DNA from: Aureococcus anophagefferens
Taxonomy: Eukaryota > Sar > Pelagophyceae > Pelagomonadales > Pelagomonadaceae
Assembly (NCBI RefSeq): GCF_000186865.1
Contig: NW_008705576.1
Coordinates: forward strand, 265,857-329,856
Reading direction: 5' to 3'
Length of the DNA stretch: 64,000 nt
Both the position numbers and the translations under genes were made by a program. The notes under the pieces were generated by a model. That model saw only the letters and a program-made list of their open reading frames with translations. It was not told the origin of the DNA and ran no database searches. Every line of letters begins with the position of its first letter. The stretch's first letter is position 1. Of this stretch, positions 53,917-64,000 are shown one piece after another.

Positions 53917-55182
53917 ATGGCGGCGCTCGAGAGCCCGCCCCCGCCGCCGCCGAAGGCCCCGGAGATGGCGCCGCGCGGCGGCCTGGGCCTCTTCCTCTGC
54001 TGCAGCAGCGACGGCGGCCTCCCGCGCAAGGTGCGCCACGGCCCCGCGAGCCCGAGCGGCGCCGAGGAGAGCGCGGCCCGCGAGCGGAGCGTGAGCGCCC
54101 ACGCCAACGCCGTCGAGGACGACGACGACGTCCACGCCGGCGCGCCGTCCTACGTCGGCGAGCGGCGCGCCGGCGACGGCGCGCGCCACGGCGTCGGGCG
54201 CATGGACTACGCGTCGGGCGAGTCGTACGAGGGCGAGTGGGCGCACGACGCGCCCCACGGCGCGGGCCGCTACGTCTTCGGCTCCGGGAGCGTCTACGAG
54301 GGCGAGCACCGCCGCGGCAAGGCCAACGGCGTCGGCACCATGACCTTCGCGTCCGGGTCGACGTGCTCCGGCGAGTGGCGCGACGACAAGGTCCGCGGCC
54401 GCGCGGGAGACAGGGTGATTCAACGTCGCTTCAACGTGAGGGTGCCGCGCGCGATCGTTCCAGAGAAAGGATCCGCGCTCGCTCCGAGAGATCATCGCTC
54501 GTCCAAGAATGAGCCGAAACGAGCGGAAAATGACCGAGAGAGGAGCCTTTGAAGTTGGGACTCTTTTCCCGCCCAGGTCCACGGCCGCGCGACGTTCACC
54601 AAGGCCAACGGCCAGGTCTACGAAGGCCAGTGGGTCGACGACCGCAAGCACGGCACGGGCCGCCAGACCTTCGCGACGGGGAGCGTCTACGACGGCGCGT
54701 GGGCCAACGACCGGCGCACGGGGAAGGGCACGATGACGTTCGCGAGCGGCCACGCGTACGACGGCGACTGGGTCGACGACAAGCGCCACGGCGCGGGCAC
54801 GTACACCTACGCGTCCGGCGACAAATACACGGGCGAGCTCCGCGACGACAAGTTCGCGGGCCGCGGCCGCTTCGAGTTCGCGAGCGGGAACGTCTTCGAG
54901 GGCGAGTTCGAGGACAACAAGCGCGTCCGGGGCGTCTACACGCTCGCGTCGGGCGACGTCTTCGAGGGCGGCTGGCGCAACGACAAGTTCAGCGGCCGGG
55001 GCACCTACACGCTGCCCTCGGGCGCGGCGTACGCGGGCCCCTGGAAGCGGGGCAAGATCCACGTCGCCGCGGGGCCGGCGACGGTGACGCTCCCGGGCGG
55101 CGCCGTAGTTTCCGACCCGGCCGCGGTCCTCGACGCCTGGCGCGAGCTCTGCCCCCGGCGCTGCCCGCCGCGCGACGCCTAG
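53917..55182 (+). CDS. MORN-repeat protein
   Basis: Exons 53917-54390 and 54577-55182 give 359 aa. The N-terminus has L-G-L-F-L-C-C-S-S, possibly palmitoylated. From residue 85 about ten MORN repeats run to the end, of the form G-x-x-Y-E-G-E-W-x-x-D-x-x-H-G-x-G. Examples are S-Y-E-G-E-W-A-H-D-A-P-H-G-A-G, V-Y-E-G-Q-W-V-D-D-R-K-H-G-T-G and A-Y-D-G-D-W-V-D-D-K-R-H-G-A-G. MORN arrays bind membranes or form rigid protein-protein interfaces, for instance at the plasma membrane or flagellar base. The introner lies between two repeats. Removing it continues D-D-K to V-H-G-R-A-T-F in phase 0, the expected repeat spacing. Confidence 0.9.
54399..54576 (+). mobile_element. Introner family A, copy A5 (178 bp, eroded 5' end)
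   Basis: Flanks are GTCCGCGG (54391-54398) and GTCCACGG (54577-54584), one mismatch. The left inverted repeat has decayed to CCGCGCGGGAGACAGGGTG, and the body has a short deletion. The intron 54391-54576 is 186 nt with a GT donor and the usual CCCAG acceptor. Confidence 0.88.
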
Positions 55183-55263
55183 AGCCCCGTTCCGGAGCCG
55201 CGCGGGTAACGTCTCCCGCCGGCGAGCAGAGGTCCAGTGAGGCTCGACATGTGGCACGCCTTC

Positions 55264-58200
55264 TTAGCCCTCCTCCATGGCCGCGGTCGGCGGCGGCGGC
55301 GTCGCGAGCGGCGCGGGCGGCGCGGCCGGGGCCGCGGCCGGGGCCGCGGGCGGCGGCGTCCGCGGCCGCGGCGGCGGCGGCGCCGCCGGCAGGGGCGGCG
55401 GCCGCGGCGGCGCGCCGAGGGCCGGGCCCGGCGGGAAGCCCAGCGGCCGCGGCGGCGGCGGCGGCCCGAGGCGCGGCGGCGGGCTCCGCGAACTCGTCGA
55501 CGACGGCGAGGAGCCGGAGATGGACCGCTTGATCGACGAGTTCCAGTGGTTCTTGATGGCGTTGTCCGTGCGGCCCGGCAGCAGCTTGGCGATCTCCGCC
55601 CAGCGGTTGCCGAGCTTCGCGTGCGCGGCGACGATCTCCCGGTCCTATGCGACAGTTTCGACGCAAGCTCTTCGGCTGTGCTTTGAGAACTCGACGAGAG
55701 CAATCGATTCGTCCAAAAATCAGCCGAATCGACTTCGATTTGATCGAGCTAGAGAATTCTGAAGTTTGGTCAGGACCACCCAAAACCAGTGGTTGAATTC
55801 CACACAGCGGCGGACCACGGCTGCTTCGAGATCTCCGGGTCGAGGACGTTGTGCCAGCGCTCGCGGCACTGCTTCGACACGCGCCCGGGCAGGTGCGCGG
55901 CGATCGTGGACCACTTCTTGGGCCCGTGGCGCTCCACGAGCTCGACGACGAGCGCGTCCTCCTCGGGCGCCCAGGGGCCCTTGGTAGGGGTTCTTTCGGA
56001 CCGGCCGTCGGGGGACGCGGACTCGCCGCGGCCCAACGACGACGGCGGCCGCGGCGACGCCCCCGCGGGCAGCCCGGGGCTCCGGGGGCTCGGCGCGTCC
56101 GTCCCCGGCGCCATGCGCGCGGCGACCTCGCGGTCCGCGGCGCGGTCGAACTCCTTGGCGGGCTTCTCCGTGGGCTTCGCCCGCTTCTTCGCCGGCGGCG
56201 GCGACTTCTTCGGGCCCGGCCGCTTCGCGCCGGCGGACTCGGCCTTCTCGTCGTCCCAGCGCGCGTAGCGCAGCAGCTCGCCGAGGGCCTCCGCGCGCCG
56301 CGGCGCCGTCGCGGACTCGCCGTCGGCCGCGCGCGAGAACGTCGCGACCAAACCGTCGCTCCCCTCCTCGACGGAGTCGAAGACGTCGGCGACGCGCCAG
56401 CGGCCCGGCTCGCGCTTCTCGCGCGGCGCGCCCCGCTTCCAGGCGAAGACGCGGCCCCTGTGCCGCTCGTCGTCCGCTTCCAGTAACCGGCGCGGCGCGG
56501 GGCCGCACGCGACGACCTCGTCGTTCGGGCAGGGGAAGGGCACGACGTCGCGGCCCACGGGGTCCTCGTCGTCGTAGTCGTCGTAGCGGATCTCGAGCCG
56601 CGGGCCGGACGGCGCCGCCGCGGCGTCGCCCGCGTCGCCGCCCGCGGCGCCCTCCTCCTTCGCGTCGCCGCCGGCGTCGCCGCCCGGCGGCAGGACGCGC
56701 CGCACCGTCGCGAAGAGCCAGGACACGGACGACGGGTCGTCCTCGTCGATCCAGCGCACGCGCACGCGGCTCGCGCCGGCGACGAAGCCGCCCGCGGGCG
56801 CGCGGCAGAAGTCCGGGTCGCGGTGGCGCTGCGCGAAGCGGCACCGGTAGCCCGTCGCGTCGCCCCGGACGCGGCAGGCCGCGCAGGGCCGGCACCGGTC
56901 GCCGCCCGCGGATACGGGCCCGCCGTAGAGCAGCAACCCGGCGCCGTAGGCGCTCTCGCCGGAGCCGGGCGCGTCCGCGCGGAACGCGGCCGCCGCGTCT
57001 CGGTTCCGCCGCTCGAGGATCGCGTGGTCGCAGTCCAGGTCGACGGCGACGCCCGCCAGCGTCCGCGCGTCGAGCGCCGCGTCCGGCCGCGCCGGCGCCG
57101 GGCTCTCCTGCTGGCGCCGCCGCGGCGGGCCCCCGGGCCGCGGGCCGTCGGGCGGGCTCTCCGCCTTCGCCGCCGACGGCGCGCCCGGCCGCACCCACGC
57201 GCGCCGCAAGTCCGCGTCGCCCGACTCCACGAAGACGACGGCGCCGCTCCCGTCCGGCGGCGCCTCGAACCAGGACGGGTCCGGCGGCACGACGCAGACG
57301 ACGCGCGCGCGCCGCGCGGAGTACGACTCGTCGTCGTCGTCGGATTCCGACGTCGGTTTCCGCGTCGCGGCGACGCGCGCCCGGCTCCCCGCGACGCGCC
57401 GCCGCACGACGGGCCAGGCAATGGCCGTGTTCGGGGCGTCGTCGTCGTCCGACGCCGCCGCGTCGCGCCGGGGCAGGGGCACGAGCAGTAAGGGCGCGCC
57501 CGCGGTCTTCAGTTTCTCGGGCAGCCGATCGCCTAGATCCGCCGCGTCCGCGTCGAAGGCCGCCGCCCAGGCGTCGCCGGCGTCGCAGTAGGCCAGCTGC
57601 TCGAGCCAGAGCTCCTCCGCCGCGCGGCGCGCCGCGCCGTCGGTGAGCGGCGCCGCGTGGAAGGCCGCGCGCGGCGCGGACCGCGCGCAGCCGCCGAAGC
57701 CGGACAGCGCCGCGGCCGACAGGTCGCGCCCGCTCGAGGGGAAGTAGGACGCGCCGTCCAAATTCAGGCTCGCGAGCCGCGCCGCCGCGCGGACCAGCGA
57801 CTCCTCGGGCCGCGGCGCGTACCAGAGCCGCGCGCCGTACGTGAGCGAGCCGACCTCGAGGACCTCGCCTCCCTCGCACGCGAGGCGCCGCGACACGTCG
57901 CGGCGGCTCGGCGGCGTCGGCCGCGGGGCGGACGGGAGCGTCGGCAGGAGCAGCGCCCCGCCGGGCGCCGCCGCCGCCGCGCCGAGGAAGTGGCCCTGCG
58001 CGTGCGCGAGCTGCGCGGCGTCGAGCCGGAGGAGCTCCGCGACGCGTTTCGCGCCGTCCGCGGCGCCCCGCGGCGCGAGGTACCAGGCGCGCCCGTCGAA
58101 GGCGAAGGCGCCCGCGACGGCGACGCAGGACCGCGCGCCCCGGGGCGCCGCGACGAGCGGTTTTTCCGCGGCGGGGTCGTCCGCGGGCGGCTCGGCCTCG

Positions 58201-61200
58201 ACGTCGGCGGCGGCGCGCGGCTTCCGCGCGACCTTGACCGTCGGCTTCCGGTCGCCCGCGGCCTCCATGGCCTTGGCGAGGATCGCGTCGTCGACGTCCA
58301 GGCGCGGCGGCGGCGCGTCGCCCTCGGCCTCGTGCTTCGACGGCCCCGTCTTGAGCCAGGAGGAAAAAGAAATCCCCATGGCCTCCTTCGTCTTTTTGGG
58401 GTCCGGCGAGAGGTCGATGGCCTTGTCGGGCTCGTACTGCGCGTAGTAGAAGCTCAGCACGTCGCCCGGCGACCGGCAGAGCGCCTTCGCCACGGTCTTG
58501 ACGTCGCTCCGCAGCTCCGCGAGAGCGCCCGGCTCCGCGGGGTCGTCTCCGAACAAACCCTTGGCCTTGTCCTTCTCCTTCGCGGACAGCGCGCCCGAGC
58601 TCCCCTTGACCCAGCCGTGGTCGCCGAAGCCCGAGCCGCCGCGGCGCTTCGCCAAAGCGTCCAGGGCCTCGCGGCACCGCGCGCCCGCGGCGTCGGGGTC
58701 GTTCTGCCGCGCGGCGAGCGCGCGGCTCAGCGCGACGTCGTCGAGGCGCTCGCCGCTCTTCAAAGCCGCGGAGCCGCGCGCGGCGGCGAGGTGCGCGTCG
58801 TCGCCGGGGTAGGGCTCCCAGATGCGCTCGTAGAAGTCGTTCGACGACGCGCGGGGCGGGTTCGCGAGGTACGCGTCGCGCGCGGCCTCGTCCCACGGCG
58901 GCACCTGCACGACCCAGCCCAGCGTCGACGACACGTCGGACGCGGCGGACTCGTAGCCCGCGTCGGGCAACGGCGGGGGCGGCGGCGCCTCCTTGGCCCC
59001 CTTGCCGACGGGCTTGCGCGCCGGGGCGACCTTGGGCGCCTTCTTCGAGGCCTTGGGCGGCGGCCGGTCGTCGGCCGCGGGCGACGGCGGCGCGCCCGAG
59101 AACCCGCGCTCCGCGCACGGCGCGCCCTTCTTCGCGCGGCAGGCGCCGCAGGCGCCGCAGCGCTGGGCCGTCGGCCGCACGAGGGGCCGCTTGCGCCCGT
59201 TCTTGCCCGGCGACCCCGGCGGCGCGACGGCCTTGGCCCTGGGCGCGGCGTCCGCCAAAGCCCCCGCCCAGGACCCGCCGAACTTGGACTGCGCCGCGGC
59301 CTGGGCCGAGCTCAGGTGGTCCCCGGGCATGCCGCGCCGCAACGTCTCGGCGACGCGGTCCTGGAGCGCGGCGATGTGCGCGTTCGACGCCGACATGGAG
59401 CACGCCTGGGAAAAAAAAGCGACATGCCCGACTTCAAAGGCTCCGATCTCGGCCGGTTTCCACTCGTTTCGGCTGATGTTTGGACGAGCGATCATCTCTC
59501 GGACCGGCCTCGACGCGTCGATGCGTTTTCCCGGAACGCGCGCGCGCGGCACGCTCACGTTGAAGCGACGTTGCATCTCTCTTGTCCTCCCCGGAGCGCG
59601 CCGCGTAGTAGCCGCAGTGGCTCTTCAGCGCGTGGACGATCTTGCCCCGGGACCCGTCGGCGACGGCGGACTCGGGCAGCACCTGCTCCAAATCGCAGAC
59701 GTCGCAGCGCACGCCGACGCCGCCGTTGTCGCCGTCGAGCTTGTACGCGACGAACTGGAAGCGCCGCTCGCCGCCCTTGTCGACGTACGCGTTCGGCAGG
59801 AAGCCGCCGTCGGAGCTCGCGACGCGCACGTCGGCGTCGATGGCGTCCTGGACGTCGCGCACGGCGTCGAAGGGCGCGGCCAGGGCCGCGCGCTCGTCCG
59901 CGCTCAGGGCCTCGTCCGCGCGGAGCGCGCGCAGCTGCGACGGCCGCGCCTTCGTCTCGCCGCCGCGCGCGAACCGCACCAACAGCCAGGACCCCGCGGT
60001 CTGCTTCACGACGACGCCGCGCCGCGACGCGTCGTTGGCGCAGCAGACGGCCTGGCCCGGCTGCAGGCCCGCGGCGCCCGCGCCGCCGCGGCGCGGCGCC
60101 GCGCCGTTCGGCCGCTGGGCGCCCGCCTTGGGCCGCGGCGGCTTCTTGACCACGGCCGGCGGCGGCGGCGCGTAGGCCGACTCCTCGTCGAATTTGCGGT
60201 CGTCCTCGTCGAGCTCCTCGTCGTCCTCGCGCGGCGCCGCGGGCGCGTAGCCCCGGCCCTGGAGCCGCGCCTTCTCGCGCTCGCGCCGCGCGCGGTCGAC
60301 GTAGGACGCGCGCGTGCCCGCGTCGACGTGGCGCCACATGGCGCTCAGCCGGTTGCGCACGGCGCGGTCGAGGTAGCCCGGGTGCTCCGCGCGGACCGCG
60401 GACCGGTAGTCGTTCGCGAAGAGCTCCGACGGCCGCAGGAACCGCTGGCCCGCGGGCGCCTGGCCGTTGGTCGGCGGCGGCGCGGGCGCGATGTTCACGA
60501 CGGGCCGCGGGCTCTTGGCCCTCGGCTTCGGCGGCGCGAGGCCCGCGGGCGGCGCCGCGTCCGCGGGCGGCGGCGGCGGCGCCCACGGCGGCGCCGCGCC
60601 CAGATCGTAGGGCGGCGCGAGGCCCGGCGCGGGCGCGGGCGCGCCGTCGAGCGGCAGCGGCAGGTGGTAGTAGTCCGGCATGGGGTTCTGCAGCGCCATG
60701 GGGTGCAGGCCCGGGTGGTAGAGCGGGCCGCCGGGCGGCGCGTCCCACCGCCGGAGCTGGCCGCCCATCGCGCCGGACCGCGGCGGCAGCTGGCTCGGGT
60801 CGAAGTAGGGGAAGCCCGGCCGGAAGAAGGGGCCGGGGCCCCAGGGCGCCGCGGCGACGGCCTGCGGCGGCGCGTCGCCGCTCGGGCCGCCGTACGGCGG
60901 CGCGCCGCCGGGAAAGACGAGCCGCGCCTGGTCCCAGCCGTAGGCGCCCTTGGGCAGCTGCATGGGCGGCGGCCGCGCGCCGAGCAGCGCGCTCGGGAAG
61001 TGGGCCATGGGCGGCGGCAGGCGCGCGTCCGGGGGCGCCGCGCCCGCGGTCGGGTCGCCGCTCTCGGGAAACGGCGACGGCGCCGCCGCGGCCGCGGCCG
61101 GGAGCGCCGGCGACGCGCCGGCCGGGGCGGCGGACGCGCCCAGGGCCGGCGGCGGGGCCGCGGGCGTCGCGTCGCAGGCGCTCTCGCCGGCGACGGCGGC

Positions 61201-61341
61201 GGACACGCCGGCGGACGAGCCGGATACGAGCTTCTCCTCCAGGGCCGGCGGCGCGTCGCCGGCGCTGCTCGGCGGCGCGCTCGGCGGGGGAGCGTCGGCG
61301 GGCTCCATCGATGCCTCTGACAGCGCGCTCTCGCTCGACAT
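55264..61341 (-). CDS. Very large HMG-box / Cys-motif / two-repeat Myb chromatin protein
   Basis: Exons 59602-61341, 55806-59405 and 55264-55644 join to 1906 aa. Exon 1 is Pro/Ala-rich with an HMG-box-like segment at about 303-350 ([28 protein letters not shown]). A Cys/His region, C-D-V-C-D-L-E plus S-H-C-G-Y-Y, follows. Exon 2 has a CXXC-like [15 protein letters not shown] (about 661-676), long charged regions and C-R-P-C-A-A-C. Further on are [11 protein letters not shown] and, from about 1720, a Myb repeat ([29 protein letters not shown]). Exon 3 gives the second Myb repeat ([24 protein letters not shown]). Fusion of the first two exons rests on exact introner restoration (G-Y-Y-A-A-C-S-M) with no stop. 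The alternative is two genes. Confidence 0.72.
55646..55807 (+). mobile_element. Introner family B, copy B4, truncated, in reverse relative to its host gene
   Basis: 162 of 203 bases remain. The end bearing GTTGAATTCCACACAG is intact at 55807. The other end is deleted back to TATGCGACAG. In host direction the intron is now 55805-55645 (161 nt): the donor GTGTGG lies inside the inverted repeat, and the acceptor AG lies exactly at the deletion junction. The host duplicate GTCCGCCG survives only on the 5' side. Confidence 0.82.
59406..59593 (-). mobile_element. Introner family A, copy A6 (188 bp)
   Basis: Flanks in host direction are GCGCGCTC (59601-59594) and GCGTGCTC (59405-59398), one mismatch. 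The 3' end has an expanded T run (complement of GGGAAAAAAAAGCG) before CCCAG. The intron is 196 nt with a GC donor, phase 0 on both sides. Confidence 0.88.
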
Positions 61342-61483
61342 CGCTGCGCGCAGCCGGCGAGGCCGATGGCTGCGCCGGCGGCGACAGGCGAAGCCGGCTC
61401 GGGTGCAAGCGGCCGGCTTCTTCCTCGGCAAGATCTCGGCAACATGTTCATCTCCGCGGCGTGCCGCGCCCTCGCCCGGCGCG

Positions 61484-63459
61484 ATGGTGGCCATGACCCC
61501 TAGAACAGTGCTCGCAGTCTCCCTCGCGCTCGCAATCATCACTGGGCAGGAGACCTCCCAGTGCGCGGCCCCCAAGAGGATCGCCCTCGTCGCGCCGGGC
61601 CTGCCCTGGCAGTTCGGCCCCTACCAGCGCCAGCAGTACCTGCTCTCCCTGGGCCTGCACCGGCTCGGCCACGCGGTGTCGTGGCTGAACCTGTCGCCGC
61701 ACCACGTCGTGCCCGAGCGGCGCTACGCGACGGTGGACGCCTACTGCGCGGCGCTGGGCCTGCCCGCGCCGGACCTCGACGTCGCGCACCTCGACTGGCT
61801 CGGCCGGGGCCCGACGCAGGATTTGAACGGCCGGTCGGGCACGCAGACGTCGCTGTCGCGCCTCAACGAGCTCGCGGCGGCCTTCGGCGTCGACGCCTTC
61901 GTCACGCTCCTCGACGGGTCGAACCTCTTCCGCGACGCCGCGCCGGCGGTTCCGATGATCGCGTGGTTTCCGTCGCACTTCGAGGACCTCGCGCCGCCGG
62001 ACCTCTACCTCGCGCGCGGCCTGAGCGCCGTGGCGCCGCTCGCGCCCACGGCGACGGCCGCCATCGCCCGGCAGCTCGGCCCCGGCGGCCCCGTCGCGCG
62101 CCACGTGCCGCACGAGGTCGAGGCGCCGAAGAGCGTCGACGTTGTCGACTTCCCGGCGAACTACACCGTGCTCATGTGCGGCGGCAACTACGAGGCCAGC
62201 GACCGCAAGGGCTGGATGCAGGGCATCCTCGCCTTCGCCAAGTTCTACGCCGAGTCGCCGGACGACGACAAACCGCATTTGTACGTCCACGGCATCTCGT
62301 CGCTGCGCATCGCGGAGGCCGAGCGGTCGCGCGCGGCGCCCCCGACGGCCAAGGCCAACGGCGTGCCGCTGCGCCACTACCTCTGGGCCACGGGCCTGCC
62401 GGCGGCGGCCTGGACTTTGGACGAGGCGCTCCACGCGCCCCCGCGCGTCGCGGGGCTCAAGCGCGCCGCGGACGCGTGCCTCGGGGCAGGAAAAGGGCGA
62501 TTCAACGTCGCTTCAACGTGAGTGTTCCGCGCGCGCGCGTTTCGGAAACAGCACCCACGCTTCGAGAGCGCTCCGAGAGATGAACGCCCGTCCAAAAATC
62601 AGCCGAAACGAGCGGAAAACGACCGAGAGAGGAGCCTTTGAAGTTGGGAATTTCGCACCCTTTTCCTGCCCAGGCGTGCCTCCATCCCTCAAAAACGGAG
62701 GGCTTCGGCCTGAACGTGCTCGAGTGCCAGCTCATGGGCACGCCCGTGGTCACGACGAAGACGGCGGCCATGGCCGACTACACGGTCAACGGCGAGGCCG
62801 TGCCCTACCGGCAGACGGAGTGGCTCGCGGGGGGCATGGTGGCGACGCCGGACGTCGACGGCGTCGCGGCCGCGCTCCACCGCCTGCGCGCGCGGCCCAG
62901 GCACGAGGCCGACGCGGCCGCGGCGAAGGCCAAGGCCTGGCTCGAGGCGACGTTCAGCTCCGCCGCCGTCGCCGCGGGCATGGACGCGCTGCTCGCCGAC
63001 GTGCTCGCGAAACCGCCGGCGCCCGCGAAGCCGCCGACGGTCCGCGTCGAGACCGCGGACTTCCCGGACCCCGTGCACTGGGACGCGGACTGGACGCTCC
63101 TCGTCGACGCCGACGTCGACGTCAACGAGGCCGCCGTCGCCGCGTTCGTTTCCCAGCCGTGGGCGACGGCCTCGAACGGCGCGCTCGCGGCGATCGTGCC
63201 CTGCGTCTACGCGGACGGGTCGCCCGTGCCCTACCTCAGCGGCCAGGCGGCGCACCCGCACCTGCCGGTCATCGTGCGCACGCACACGTTGTCCCACGCC
63301 CAGGTCGCGGACCCGGACCGGACGCACGTCGCCGCGCTCATCCTCCAGCAGGTCCGGGGCGTCCAGCGGCTCCCGGACGGCCTCGCCCGGTTCCGGACGC
63401 GCCTGCCGGGCCAGCCGGACACGCGCTACGAGTTCCTCGACACGGAGGTCCGCCACTAA
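61484..63459 (+). CDS. Secretory-pathway glycosyltransferase, GT-B fold (GT4/GT1-like)
   Basis: Exons 61484-62473 and 62674-63459 give 591 aa. Residues 1-25 (V-L-A-V-S-L-A-L-A-I-I) form a signal peptide or anchor. The N-terminal Rossmann half has I-A-L-V-A-P-G-L-P-W-Q and V-P-M-I-A-W-F-P-S-H-F-E. The second half has V-L-M-C-G-G-N-Y and Y-V-H-G-I-S-S. After the introner come the donor-binding signature P-S-K-T-E-G-F-G-L-N-V-L-E-C-Q-L-M-G-T-P-V-V (the E-x7-E motif of GT4-type retaining enzymes) and V-N-G-E-A-V-P-Y. The last 150 residues are an extra domain (W-T-L-L-V-D-A-D-V-D-V) of unknown role. The introner breaks the donor site, so splicing is essential. Substrate unknown. Confidence 0.85.
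62482..62673 (+). mobile_element. Introner family A, copy A7 (192 bp)
   Basis: The perfect duplicate GCGTGCCT occupies 62474-62481 and 62674-62681. The inverted repeats are GGGCAGGAAAAGGG and its complement. The intron 62474-62673 is 200 nt with a GC donor. Splicing gives A-A-D-A-C-L-H-P-S-K-T-E. Confidence 0.94.
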
Positions 63460-63553
63460 GAGCAAGGACGAAGGCGGGTGTTTACTAAAGAAGATAAGAA
63501 GGGGGGGTTTCGCGGGCGGCGGTTTCGCGCGCGAGGACCGCGGCGCGGCCGCC

Positions 63554-63928
63554 TTAGCTGTTGGCCGTGGAGCCCTGGGGGTTGTTCTTGATGAGGTAGG
63601 TGGCGAGCCACTCTACCGGGTTCGGTGGTCTCTCCTTGACGAGCGCGGACATGCCGTCGAGCAGGATCGGCACGACGGTCGTGTCGAGGTACGCGCGGAT
63701 GGGCAGACTCTGGACGTGCATCGTCGACTGGACCTCGTCGTTCGCCTAGGAGAGCGCGAGCGGGGTGGGCCGCGCGGTCGCGCGTCGCGCGCGGTCGCGC
63801 GTCGCGCGGCCGCGGGGCGGGGCGCGCACCTTGAGGGCGTCGGCCACGTCCTGGGTCGACGGCGGCTGGACCTCCGGCGCGGGCGCCGAGTCCGTGATGT
63901 CGCCCTTCTTCTCCTCGGCGTCGGCCAT
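63554..63928 (-). CDS. DPY30: DPY-30 (Sdc1) subunit of SET1/COMPASS-type methyltransferase complexes
   Basis: Exons 63830-63928 and 63554-63745 give 96 aa, the usual size. The first exon encodes an acidic tail ([11 protein letters not shown]). The second has [39 protein letters not shown]. This is the DPY-30 dimerisation helix pair that docks onto ASH2L. DPY-30 serves H3K4 methyltransferases and also occurs in flagellar radial spokes. The 84-nt intron (63746-63829) has GTGCGCGC and CTCTCCTAG, phase 0. It converges with the glycosyltransferase, with 94 bp between the stops. Confidence 0.93.
63746..63829 (-). other. 84-nt spliceosomal intron in the DPY-30 gene
   Basis: GT-AG, GC-rich, with an internal direct repeat (GGTCGCGCGTCGCGC occurs twice near 63776-63808). 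The first 8 bases do not match the start of the next exon, so no target duplicate is visible. Confidence 0.85.
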
Positions 63929-64000
63929 GGTGTAGTGTGTGGCGGACGGGTTTCACGCGCGCGGGACGGCGGGCGGAGAGGCTGCCGAGCGTTTGCTGCC

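Noticed and set aside
1..64000. Transposase gene that could mobilise the introners
   Set aside because: No transposase-like frame (DDE motif, zinc finger plus catalytic core) was found. The copies here are non-autonomous.
1..64000. tRNA, rRNA, CRISPR arrays, prophage or plasmid features
   Set aside because: No cloverleaf-like gene, rRNA core or regularly spaced direct repeats with unique spacers were recognised. The content is eukaryotic nuclear.

Overview
This is eukaryotic nuclear DNA: GC-rich, with strong G/C bias at third codon positions, genes packed on both strands, few short introns and one 50-N scaffold gap (31597-31646). The gene set is that of a photosynthetic stramenopile-type protist: DPY-30, ORMDL, EMC6, ERCC1, MPP-alpha, RBM28/Nop4, a NiCoT metal transporter, MORN and RCC1 repeat proteins. 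The most telling signal is a set of near-identical intron-forming repeats with terminal inverted repeats and 8-bp target duplications. These match the introner elements described in the pelagophyte Aureococcus anophagefferens (Huff, Zilberman and Roy 2016), so a draft scaffold of that alga or a close relative is the best guess. The identification rests on the repeats and gene style, not on a database match.

Layout. 1-7250: calpain fragment (cut by the window edge), EF-hand protein, membrane protein, ERCC1, and an OSCA/CSC1-type channel carrying two introners. 7255-14521: small unknown, secreted GH43-like protein with a lectin insert, indoleamine 2,3-dioxygenase-like gene (frame break), nickel/cobalt transporter, unknown, and isoprenylcysteine methylesterase-like hydrolase. 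14601-21542: patatin lipase with an introner, EMC6, a TPR-like protein, two ankyrin proteins and an SLC38-type amino-acid transporter. 21796-33580: large Cys/Pro-rich nuclear-type protein, polyol dehydrogenase (frame break), aldo/keto reductase with a short introner-like intron, a small Ser/Pro-rich protein with an introner, MPP-alpha, ORMDL, and an RBM28-like protein broken by the gap. 33665-42092: RCC1-repeat protein with an introner, secreted class 3 lipase with tandem repeats, and a flavin monooxygenase fused to a SAP domain. 42093-51067: repeat-rich unknown genes and a frame-broken probable pseudogene. 51200-63928: Pro-rich unknown, SIM/NZF protein, MORN protein with an introner, a very large HMG-box/Cys-motif/Myb gene with two introners, a glycosyltransferase with an introner, and DPY-30.

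The introners are the unifying feature. Seven copies of family A (192 bp when intact), four of family B (203 bp when intact) and one candidate 74-bp element interrupt ten genes. In nearly every copy with both edges visible, the intron starts at the first base of the upstream 8-bp target duplicate (GT or GC) and ends at the AG closing the element. Splicing then removes the element plus one duplicate and restores the pre-insertion reading frame. All the joins given here were worked out by hand from frame continuity and flanking repeats. No transcripts were available.
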